NCBI GenBank assembly: GCA_034926235.1
Contig: JAYFRE010000146.1
Coordinates: 1 to 5,311, forward strand
Direction: 5' to 3'
DNA length: 5,311 bases
Origin: JAYFRE01 sp034926235
GTDB taxonomy: Bacteria > Pseudomonadota > Alphaproteobacteria > Rhodospirillales > Magnetospirillaceae
The stretch's first letter is position 1. Each line of letters begins with the position of its first letter. Under the pieces are notes generated by a model that saw only the letters and a list, made by a program, of their open reading frames with translations, was not told the origin of the DNA and did not search any database. Shown piece by piece: positions 1 through 5,311 of this stretch. The position numbers and the translations under genes are program-made.

Positions 1-459
1 GGCCAGCGCCATGATCCGGTTCAGGATCGGCGTCAGAACGGCCTGGGTGTAGATGTCGACCAGACGTGGGAAAAGATGGCCTTCGGTCAGAACGACCAGC
101 GCGATGCCGGTGCGCCCGGAATCACGCAGGGAGACGAGGTCGTCCAACAGAAAACGGCTCAAACGGTCTTCCGGCCGGAGGGAAGTTTCGCTGGTTTCTT
201 CCCCGTATGGTTCCTGCGGCGACAGGGTCTCTTCCACCACGCCGGCGAAAAGCTCCTCCTTGCTGGCGAAGTAAAGATAAAGCGTACCCTTCGCCACTTC
301 GGCTTTTTGCGCGACCGTGGCCAACCGGGTTTTCGCGAACCCGTTTTCTGTGAATTCCTCCAGGGCGGCTTTAAGGATCGCGGTGCGTTTCGCCTGTTTT
401 TTCAGGCGTATGCGTTCCGTTTCCATCCGTCCCGGGGCGCTGTTCCCCGGCTCTGTCAT
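1..459 (-). CDS. TetR/AcrR-family transcriptional repressor, C-terminus cut off by the left edge
   Basis: This is a DNA-binding repressor, probably ligand-responsive, of the divergent efflux operon. I translated it by hand from the minus strand: 153 codons are open from the ATG at 459-457 to base 1 with no stop, so the gene continues outside the window. After a charged N-terminal arm (about residues 1-24), residues 25-71 form a typical TetR helix-turn-helix: AILKAALEEFTENGF, then LATVAQKAEVAKGTLYLYF with the recognition helix at about 55-64, then ASKEELF. Residues 97-153 are the start of the helical ligand/dimer domain (GIALVVLTEGHLFPRLVDIY), resembling AcrR/AefR-type C-terminal domains. TetR proteins are usually about 190-220 residues, so roughly 40-70 are missing. 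No clear ribosome binding site precedes the first ATG, and Met12 (426-424) is an alternative start. The family call is firm. The ligand is unknown, and control of the neighbouring operon is inferred from position. Confidence 0.93.
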   Translation of the reverse strand, partial: MTEPGNSAPGRMETERIRLKKQAKRTAILKAALEEFTENGFAKTRLATVAQKAEVAKGTLYLYFASKEELFAGVVEETLSPQEPYGEETSETSLRPEDRLSRFLLDDLVSLRDSGRTGIALVVLTEGHLFPRLVDIYTQAVLTPILNRIMALA

Positions 460-478
460 CGTGAAAGGATGATGGCAT

Positions 479-500
479 AAAATGACCCGTCAGTCATTTT
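479..500. promoter_or_regulatory. Candidate TetR operator: 8+8 bp inverted repeat
   Basis: AAAATGAC (479-486) and GTCATTTT (493-500) are perfect reverse complements separated by six bases. An overlapping smaller palindrome, TGAC-CC-GTCA, sits at 483-492, so TGAC/GTCA half-sites are present in a nested arrangement. Palindromes of this size and TGAC...GTCA type, placed between a TetR gene and a divergent efflux gene, are the usual TetR-family operator arrangement. The site lies 19 bases upstream of the regulator's start codon and directly abuts the -35 box of the operon promoter, so binding could repress both directions. Binding by this particular protein is inference. Confidence 0.7.
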
Positions 501-502
501 TA

Positions 503-531
503 TTGAGAAAAAAGGGAAGGGCCCGTATCCT
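503..531 (+). promoter_or_regulatory. Sigma70-like promoter for the ybhGFSR-type operon
   Basis: TTGAGA (503-508) matches the -35 consensus at 5 of 6 bases, and TATCCT (526-531) matches the -10 consensus at 4 of 6. The spacer is exactly 17 bases. The predicted transcription start is near 538, giving a leader of about 24 bases before the ATG at 562. A GAGG at 547-550 is a plausible, slightly distant ribosome binding site. The operator-like palindrome ends two bases before the -35 box. I could not find a comparably good promoter for the leftward regulator gene. Confidence 0.6.
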
Positions 532-561
532 GACCTTCCTGTCGTTGAGGTCGCATCGGAT

Positions 562-1551
562 ATGAAGCGCAGTATTCTTGTCCTGTCGTGCGCCGCCCTG
601 GTTCTGGCTGGCGGTTTCGCCTTTTGGTATGCCCGTCAATCGGATGAGGTGGTCCCTGTCTTCAGCGGCAATGTCGATATCCGCGAGGTCAACCTGGCTT
701 TCCGTGTCGCCGGCCGCGTCACCGAGATGCTGGTGGAGGAAGGCGATAAGGTCGCCCCAGGGGATGCCATCGCCAAGCTGGACCCTGAACCGCTCACAAA
801 AGCGTTGGCTTATGCCGAAGGAGAGCTGGCAACGGCAGAGGCGACCGAGGCCTTGCTGCGCGCCGGCGTCAGGGCCGAGGATGTCGCCCGGCTCAAGGCG
901 CAGATGGAAGGCGCCGCCGCGACCGTCGCTAATGCGCGGATCACTCTAGAACGCCAGCAGAATTTGCTTACGGTCAACGCCAGTTCGCGCCAGGCGCGCG
1001 ACAACGCTCTGGCCAGTTATGACGAGGCCAAGGCCGCGCACGAATCGGCCCGGCAAACCTATATCGCCGCCCGCAACGGGGCGCGGCCCGAGGAGCTCGA
1101 TCAGGCGGCGGCGCAAAGCAGGGCGGCCCTGGCGCGCCGCGATTCCGCCAAGCTGCAATTGGACGATGCCGTTTTGACCACGCCCAGCGCGGGTACGGTT
1201 CTGACCCGCGCCGTCGAACCGGGTGCAATGGTCAATACCGGAACTTCGGTCGTCACCCTGTCGCTTGACCGGCCGGTGCGCATCCGCGCCTATGTGCCCG
1301 AACCCGATCTGGGGCGGGTGGCGCCAGGAACCAAGGTTCTGGTTTATAGCGATTCCCGCCCGGGTAAACCCTATGAAGGCGTTGTCGGTTTTGTCTCGTC
1401 CCGGGCGGAATTCACGCCCAAGCAGGTAGAGACCCAGGATCTGAGGACCGCTCTGGTTTATCGGATCCGCGTCCTGATCGAGGATGCCGACGATATCTTG
1501 CGTCAAGGCATGCCGGTGACGGTGCGGCTGGCCACCCAGCCAGGGTCCTAG
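562..1551 (+). CDS. ybhG: YbhG-like HlyD-family membrane-fusion (periplasmic adaptor) protein of an ABC efflux system
   Basis: This adaptor is anchored in the inner membrane and spans the periplasm to connect the ABC permeases to an outer-membrane channel. The 329 residues compare with about 332 in E. coli YbhG. Residues 5-23 are a hydrophobic signal anchor after MKRS. Residues 37-76 are the first half of the biotinyl-lipoyl domain (GNVDIREVNLAFRVAGRV, then EEGDKV and PGDAIAKLDPEP). Residues 77-203 are an Ala/Arg/Glu-rich alpha-helical coiled-coil hairpin, and 204-235 are the second lipoyl half (TPSAGTVLTRAVEPGAMV). About 237-326 form the beta-barrel and membrane-proximal region, with GFVSSRAEFTPKQVET, DLRTALVYRIRV and LRQGMPVTVRL, motifs I recognise from YbhG. 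Two similar helix starts (GVRAEDVARLKAQ near 102 and GARPEELDQAAAQ near 173) show the repeated hairpin pattern. It is the first gene of the operon, four bases before the ATPase gene. Substrate is not readable from sequence. Confidence 0.93.
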   Translation: MKRSILVLSCAALVLAGGFAFWYARQSDEVVPVFSGNVDIREVNLAFRVAGRVTEMLVEEGDKVAPGDAIAKLDPEPLTKALAYAEGELATAEATEALLRAGVRAEDVARLKAQMEGAAATVANARITLERQQNLLTVNASSRQARDNALASYDEAKAAHESARQTYIAARNGARPEELDQAAAQSRAALARRDSAKLQLDDAVLTTPSAGTVLTRAVEPGAMVNTGTSVVTLSLDRPVRIRAYVPEPDLGRVAPGTKVLVYSDSRPGKPYEGVVGFVSSRAEFTPKQVETQDLRTALVYRIRVLIEDADDILRQGMPVTVRLATQPGS

Positions 1552-1555
1552 GATC

Positions 1556-3322
1556 ATGACGGACGAGCCGGTTGTCCGTCTGCAGGGCTTGAGACACCGC
1601 TATCCCGAACAAGGCAAAGACGAGGCAGCGCTGGAGGGGATCGATATTCAGATCCGCCCCGGCATCGTCACCGGCCTGGCCGGACCCGATGGGGCGGGTA
1701 AGACGACCTTGATGCGCATCGTCGCCGGTTTGTTGAAGGCCAAGCAGGGGTCCGTATCGGTGCTTGGGCTGGACCCGATCCGCGATGCCAGCGCGCTTCA
1801 TGCGCGGATCGGCTACATGCCTCAGAAATTCGGTTTGTATGAGGATTTGACGGTCCTGGAGAACTTCGTCCTTTACGCCGATCTGCGCGGCGTGAGCGGC
1901 CAGGCGCGCCAGGACCGATTCAAACAATTGTTGAATTTCACCGGGCTGGAACCATTCACTGGACGCCTTGCCGGCAAATTGTCGGGTGGGATGAAGCAGA
2001 AACTGGGCTTGGCCTGCACTTTGATCGCCACGCCCGAACTGCTGCTGCTTGACGAGCCGGGGGTCGGCGTCGATCCGATATCGCGCCGCGATCTGTGGCA
2101 GATGGTGACCGGCTTGGCTAAGGACGGCATGGCGGTGGTTTGGGCGACGGCCTATCTCGACGAGGCGGAGCGCTGCACCGATCTGTGTTTGATGAATGCG
2201 GGCCGGGTGATTTTTTCCGGGCCTCCCGCCGAGGCGATCGAACGGATGCAGGGGCGCTGCGTTCAGGTCCGGGGCATTTCCGGCAACCGGCGTCATTTCC
2301 TGCGTCGGGCGCTGGGCAGCGCCGATGTGGTGGACGGCGTGATTCAGGGCGACAGCGTAAGGCTGGTGTTAAAAGAGGGCATGCATCAGCCGCCGGACGA
2401 GGTGATGGCCGGTGCGGAGGGGGCAGAAGCGGCTCCGGTCGATCCCAGGCTCGAAGACGCCTTCATCGATCTTGTCGGCGGTGGCCCGGACGGGCATTCG
2501 GTTCTGGCCGACACCATGCCCGAGGCGGAGCTGCCCAATGGTGTGGACCCGGCGGCCGTGATCCATGCCCGCGAACTGACCCGGGTCTTCGGCGATTTCA
2601 CCGCCACCGATCATGTCAGCTTCGATGTCCGGCGCGGGGAGATTTTCGGTCTTTTGGGGCCGAATGGAGCCGGTAAATCGACCACTTTCCGCATGATGTG
2701 CGGCTTGCTCACGCCCAGTTCAGGCGAAGCACGGGTGATGGGGCTCGATCTGAAGAAAAGCGCCGGCGCGGCGCGCCAGAAGCTGGGCTATATGGCGCAG
2801 AAATTCTCTCTGTACGGTGACCTCGGCGTCGAACAGAACCTGTTGTTCTTTTCGGGCATCTATGGGCTGAAGGGCGCGGAACGGATGGCGAAGGTCACGC
2901 AGATGATGGACAGCTTCGATCTGAACCGCTACCGGCGCACCAATGCGGGTGACTTGCCGCTCGGCTTCAAGCAGCGTCTGGCCCTGGCCTGCGCCCTGAT
3001 GCATGAGCCGTCGCTTCTGTTCCTGGACGAGCCGACCTCGGGCGTCGATCCGGTGACGCGGCGAGAGTTCTGGACCCATATCAACGCCTTGGTGGACAAG
3101 GGCGTCACCGTGATGGTGACCACCCATTTCATGGACGAAGCCGAATATTGCGACCGGATCGGTCTGATCTATCATGGCCGGATGATTGCGTCGGGAACGC
3201 CCGACGAGCTGAAGCGCTCGGTCGCCGGCAAAGATCTGCCCGACCCCACTTTCGAGGATGCTTTCGTCGGCCTGATTCAGCAAGATGACGCGAAGCGGAA
3301 AGGGAAGGAGGCCGCGGCATGA
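1556..3322 (+). CDS. ybhF: YbhF-like ABC transporter ATPase with two fused nucleotide-binding domains
   Basis: This cytoplasmic ATPase powers the YbhS/YbhR-type permease pair. Its 588 residues contain two full ABC domains in tandem, as in E. coli YbhF (about 578). Domain 1: Walker A GPDGAGKT (43-50), Q-loop Gln90, signature LSGGMKQ (142-148), Walker B LLLLDEP (162-168, Glu167), but Tyr200 where the switch His is expected. Domain 2: Walker A GPNGAGKST (368-376), Q-loop Gln415, a deviant signature LPLGFKQ (467-473), Walker B LLFLDEP (487-493, Glu492) and a normal switch His524. Each domain is followed by a C-terminal tail ending in a similar motif (DPRLEDAFIDLV at 296-307, DPTFEDAFVGLI at 563-574). 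The ATG lies four bases after the adaptor stop, and the end overlaps the permease start by ATGA, implying translational coupling. E. coli YbhFSR has been linked to tetracycline-type drug efflux and Na+/H+ exchange. Applying that here is inference. Confidence 0.95.
   Translation: MTDEPVVRLQGLRHRYPEQGKDEAALEGIDIQIRPGIVTGLAGPDGAGKTTLMRIVAGLLKAKQGSVSVLGLDPIRDASALHARIGYMPQKFGLYEDLTVLENFVLYADLRGVSGQARQDRFKQLLNFTGLEPFTGRLAGKLSGGMKQKLGLACTLIATPELLLLDEPGVGVDPISRRDLWQMVTGLAKDGMAVVWATAYLDEAERCTDLCLMNAGRVIFSGPPAEAIERMQGRCVQVRGISGNRRHFLRRALGSADVVDGVIQGDSVRLVLKEGMHQPPDEVMAGAEGAEAAPVDPRLEDAFIDLVGGGPDGHSVLADTMPEAELPNGVDPAAVIHARELTRVFGDFTATDHVSFDVRRGEIFGLLGPNGAGKSTTFRMMCGLLTPSSGEARVMGLDLKKSAGAARQKLGYMAQKFSLYGDLGVEQNLLFFSGIYGLKGAERMAKVTQMMDSFDLNRYRRTNAGDLPLGFKQRLALACALMHEPSLLFLDEPTSGVDPVTRREFWTHINALVDKGVTVMVTTHFMDEAEYCDRIGLIYHGRMIASGTPDELKRSVAGKDLPDPTFEDAFVGLIQQDDAKRKGKEAAA
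3305..3311 (+). promoter_or_regulatory. Strong Shine-Dalgarno site fixing the first permease start
   Basis: AAGGAGG lies seven bases before the ATG at 3319, inside the last codons of the ATPase gene. It supports the ATGA-overlap start over the internal Met16 codon (3364-3366) and is the best ribosome binding site in the window. The other operon genes have only weak ones. Confidence 0.8.
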
Positions 3323-4470
3323 CGTCCGCGCCCGTCGAACGGTCCGGTTTTTCCTGGCGCAGGATGTCGGCGCTTTGCCTGAAGGAAACGCGCCAGATCG
3401 TGCGCGATCCCAGCAGCCTGCTGATCGCTATCGTTCTGCCGGTCGTCCTGTTGCTGATCTTCGGGTTCGGCATTTCGCTCGACACCAACCGGCTGAAAAT
3501 CGCGGTGGTTCTGGAAGATGACGGCGTCGAGGCCGTCCGTCTGGCCTCTATGGCCGCAGGCTCGCCCTATATCGATCCGGTTTTCGCCGTTACGCGGGAC
3601 GAGATCGCCCCCCTGCTGAAGCAGGGAAAGGTCCGGGGCGCGATCATCATTCCGCAGGATTTCACCACGCAGGTTCTGGAAGGACGCGGCGCGGCCCAGT
3701 TGCAAGTGCTGACCGACGGGTCCGAGCCGAACACGGCGAATTTCGTTTCCAGCTACGCGCAGGGGCTGTTCAAAGGGTGGCTCGCCGCCCGGGCGGACGC
3801 CAATGGCGCATCCGCCGCCGAGCCGATCTCGATCGAGCCGCGCTATTGGTTCAATCCAACCACCGTCAGCCGGAACTATTTGATCCCGGGCTCGATCTCG
3901 GTGGTGATGACCATCATCGGCGCGCTGTTGACCTCGCTCGTCATCGCCCGGGAATGGGAGCGCGGCACGATGGAGGCGCTGCTGGCGACGCCGGTCAGCC
4001 GGACCGAACTGCTTTTGTCCAAAAGCCTGCCCTATTACCTGCTGGCCCTGGTGGCGATGCTGATCTGCGTGCTGATCGCCGTCTTTCTCATGAAGGTGCC
4101 GTTCCGGGGGTCGATCTGGCTTCTGCTGCTGTCGACCAGCCTGTTCCTGGGCAGCGCGCTGGGGATGGGGTTGTTGCTTTCGACCGTGACCCGAAATCAG
4201 TTTACCGCCGCGCAAAGCGCGCTCAACGCCGCGTTCCTGCCCGCATCGCTGCTGTCGGGCTTGATTTTCGAGATTTCGTCGATGCCCGCCATCGTGCAGG
4301 CCATTACCTGGCTGGTGCCGGCGCGCTATTTCGTCAAAATTCTCCAAACCCTGTTCCAGGCGGGCGACGTGGCTTCCGTGTTGCTGCCCAATCTTTTGTT
4401 CCTGCTGCTTTCGGCGCTGTTCTGGCTTGGGCTGACCGCCTGGAAGACGCGCCGGCGGCTGGACGGCTGA
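3319..4470 (+). CDS. ybhS: YbhS-like ABC-2 type transporter permease
   Basis: This is one of the two inner-membrane subunits that form the export path. The 383 residues compare with about 377 in E. coli YbhS. After a short cytoplasmic start containing the family motif ALCLKETRQIVRDPSSLL (18-35), TM1 lies at about 33-53. A large periplasmic domain follows (54-187), with VLTDGSEPNTANFVSSY (130-146) and RYWFNPTTVSRNYLIPGS (175-192). Five further hydrophobic segments lie at about 188-211, 238-259, 264-289, 300-318 and 351-374. The cytoplasmic coupling region AREWERGTMEALLATPVSRTE (210-230), with the ABC-2 hallmark E-R-GT-E-L, sits between TM2 and TM3. The tail ends in KTRRRLDG. The start overlaps the ATPase stop by four bases and has an AAGGAGG ribosome binding site. 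The next gene is a diverged paralogue, so the working core is likely a heterodimer. Confidence 0.94.
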   Translation: MTSAPVERSGFSWRRMSALCLKETRQIVRDPSSLLIAIVLPVVLLLIFGFGISLDTNRLKIAVVLEDDGVEAVRLASMAAGSPYIDPVFAVTRDEIAPLLKQGKVRGAIIIPQDFTTQVLEGRGAAQLQVLTDGSEPNTANFVSSYAQGLFKGWLAARADANGASAAEPISIEPRYWFNPTTVSRNYLIPGSISVVMTIIGALLTSLVIAREWERGTMEALLATPVSRTELLLSKSLPYYLLALVAMLICVLIAVFLMKVPFRGSIWLLLLSTSLFLGSALGMGLLLSTVTRNQFTAAQSALNAAFLPASLLSGLIFEISSMPAIVQAITWLVPARYFVKILQTLFQAGDVASVLLPNLLFLLLSALFWLGLTAWKTRRRLDG

Positions 4471-4477
4471 GCGCGTC

Positions 4478-5311
4478 ATGTGGAACCGAATCGTCGCCCT
4501 GATCATCAAGGAATTGCGCCAGCTTCTATCGAGCCGCCGCAATGTCATGGTGTTGCTGACGCCGCTGATCCTGCAATTGGCCATCTTTCCTTTCGCAACC
4601 ACGCTGGAGGTCAAGAACGCGACCCTGGCGATCCTGAACGAGGATGAGGGTGCGCCGGCGATCGAGCTGATCCAGCGTCTATCGTATGCGTCGGCCTTTT
4701 CCCAAGTGATCTCGCTGCATGACGAGGATGAGCAGCGCCAGGTGATCGACCGGCAGGCCGCGCTGTTGTCCATCCGCGTTCCACCGGACTTCTCGCGGAA
4801 GGTGCTGGCGGGGGAACCGGTTGCGCTTCAGGCGCTGATCGATGGGCGGCGCTCCAATGCGGCCCAGATCGCCTTTTCCTATATCCAACAGGTCACGGCC
4901 GATTTTTCCCGGGAATATGGCGCGCAGCCGCCGGCGAGCTTGGTCGTCCGCAATCTCTACAACCCCAATCTGGATTATATCTGGTTCGTGCTGCCCTGCC
5001 TGGTGGCGATCATCGCCACGGTCGGCTGCCTGCTGGTCACGGCCCTGTCCCTGGCTCGCGAGCGCGAGGAGGGAACCTTCGACCAGCTTCTGGTCACGCC
5101 GTTGACGCCAGCCTACATCATGCTGGGAAAATCGGTGCCGGGCATCTTGGTGTCGATGACCCAGGGGGCGATCATCGCGCTGGCGGCGGTCTTTGTTTAT
5201 GGCGTTCCCTTCGTGGGATCGATCTGGTTGTTGGCCTTGGCCACCTTCGCCTATGCCTTGTCCCTGTGCGGGGTCGGTCTTCTGATCTCGGCGATCTCAT
5301 CCAGCCAGCAG
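4478..5311 (+). CDS. ybhR: YbhR-like ABC-2 type transporter permease, C-terminus cut off by the right edge
   Basis: This is the second permease subunit, partner of the upstream YbhS-like protein. I translated it by hand from the ATG at 4478, seven bases after the previous stop: 278 codons are open to the last base, without a stop. E. coli YbhR is about 368 residues, so roughly 90 residues with the last one or two membrane segments are missing. The protein starts MWNRIVALIIKELRQLLSSR. TM1 is at about 22-42, followed by a periplasmic domain (43-166) with TLEVKNATLAILNEDEG (42-58), IDGRRSNAAQIAFSYIQQ (121-138) and VVRNLYNPNLDYIWFVLP (156-173). TM2 is at about 167-192, and the coupling stretch AREREEGTFDQLLVTPLT is at 193-210. 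TM3 is at about 217-241 and TM4 at 246-272. No good ribosome binding site is visible, so coupling to the upstream gene is likely. Motifs match YbhR rather than YbhS. Confidence 0.92.
   Translation, partial: MWNRIVALIIKELRQLLSSRRNVMVLLTPLILQLAIFPFATTLEVKNATLAILNEDEGAPAIELIQRLSYASAFSQVISLHDEDEQRQVIDRQAALLSIRVPPDFSRKVLAGEPVALQALIDGRRSNAAQIAFSYIQQVTADFSREYGAQPPASLVVRNLYNPNLDYIWFVLPCLVAIIATVGCLLVTALSLAREREEGTFDQLLVTPLTPAYIMLGKSVPGILVSMTQGAIIALAAVFVYGVPFVGSIWLLALATFAYALSLCGVGLLISAISSSQQ

Noticed and set aside
53..480. Three overlapping rightward open frames in the left part of the window.
   Set aside because: They run opposite the TetR gene, whose minus-strand translation shows a textbook helix-turn-helix. 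The rightward frames give Arg-rich or featureless protein.
515..539. A GGAAGG...CCTTCC inverted repeat (6 bp arms, 13-base gap) over the -10 region and start site.
   Set aside because: The arms are short and the pattern differs from the TGAC/GTCA palindrome. It is too weak to call an operator or terminator and is likely chance.
571..591. A possible lipobox (VLSC, Cys10) at the start of the adaptor, suggesting a lipoprotein.
   Set aside because: The hydrophobic stretch before Cys10 is far too short, the -3/-2 residues do not fit, and the hydrophobic segment continues past the Cys. A signal anchor, as in YbhG, fits better.
1412..2296. An open frame of 294 codons on the minus strand, opposite the adaptor/ATPase junction.
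   Set aside because: It is antisense to two well-supported genes, has no domain-like pattern, and no promoter or ribosome binding site that I can see.
4471..4477. The idea that the two permeases are a single gene broken by a frameshift.
   Set aside because: Each is a full-layout ABC-2 permease with its own start, and each matches a different E. coli subunit (YbhS and YbhR). The seven-base gap is a normal operon spacing.
3277..4773. A long open frame of 498 codons on the minus strand, opposite the YbhS-like permease.
   Set aside because: Its translation is low-complexity, rich in Gln, Arg, Gly and His, with no recognisable domain. It lies opposite a clearly homologous gene and is a typical GC-rich antisense shadow.
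1..5311. An undescribed biological system in this window.
   Set aside because: All coding space is taken by known families in a known gene order. No unexplained repeats, RNA-like structures or mobile-element signs were found.

Overview
The window holds a divergently arranged TetR-type regulator and a four-gene drug/ion-efflux-type ABC transporter operon that matches the Escherichia coli ybhG-ybhF-ybhS-ybhR set in gene order, protein lengths and many conserved motifs (compared from memory, not by a database search). The high GC content, the GC-ending codon preference and an inner-membrane adaptor of the HlyD/YbhG type point to a Gram-negative proteobacterium. An alphaproteobacterium (Rhodospirillales-like) is my guess from style alone and is not proven.

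Layout: (1) 1-459, minus strand, the first 153 codons of a TetR/AcrR-family repressor whose C-terminus lies beyond the left edge. (2) 460-561, a 102-bp divergent control region with a 22-bp operator-like palindrome (479-500) and, two bases later, a good sigma70-like promoter (503-531) facing the transporter genes. (3) 562-1551, a YbhG-like membrane-fusion/adaptor protein. (4) 1556-3322, a YbhF-like protein with two fused ATPase domains. (5) 3319-4470, a YbhS-like permease that overlaps the previous gene by ATGA and has a perfect Shine-Dalgarno sequence. (6) 4478 to the right edge, a YbhR-like permease cut off after 278 codons. Intergenic gaps of 4, -4 and 7 bases indicate one transcript.

Working model: the two permeases form a heterodimeric ABC-2 membrane core. 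The fused ATPase supplies both nucleotide-binding domains, and the adaptor links the core to an outer-membrane channel that is not encoded here (probably TolC-like). The TetR protein probably senses a ligand and represses the operon, and perhaps itself, through the palindrome.

I see no tRNA, rRNA, CRISPR array, insertion sequence, terminator or undescribed system. The points most worth a second look are the one-sided degeneracy of the ATP sites in the fused ATPase, the operator, and the regulator, which by sequence and orientation does not look like the CecR protein that controls this operon in E. coli.
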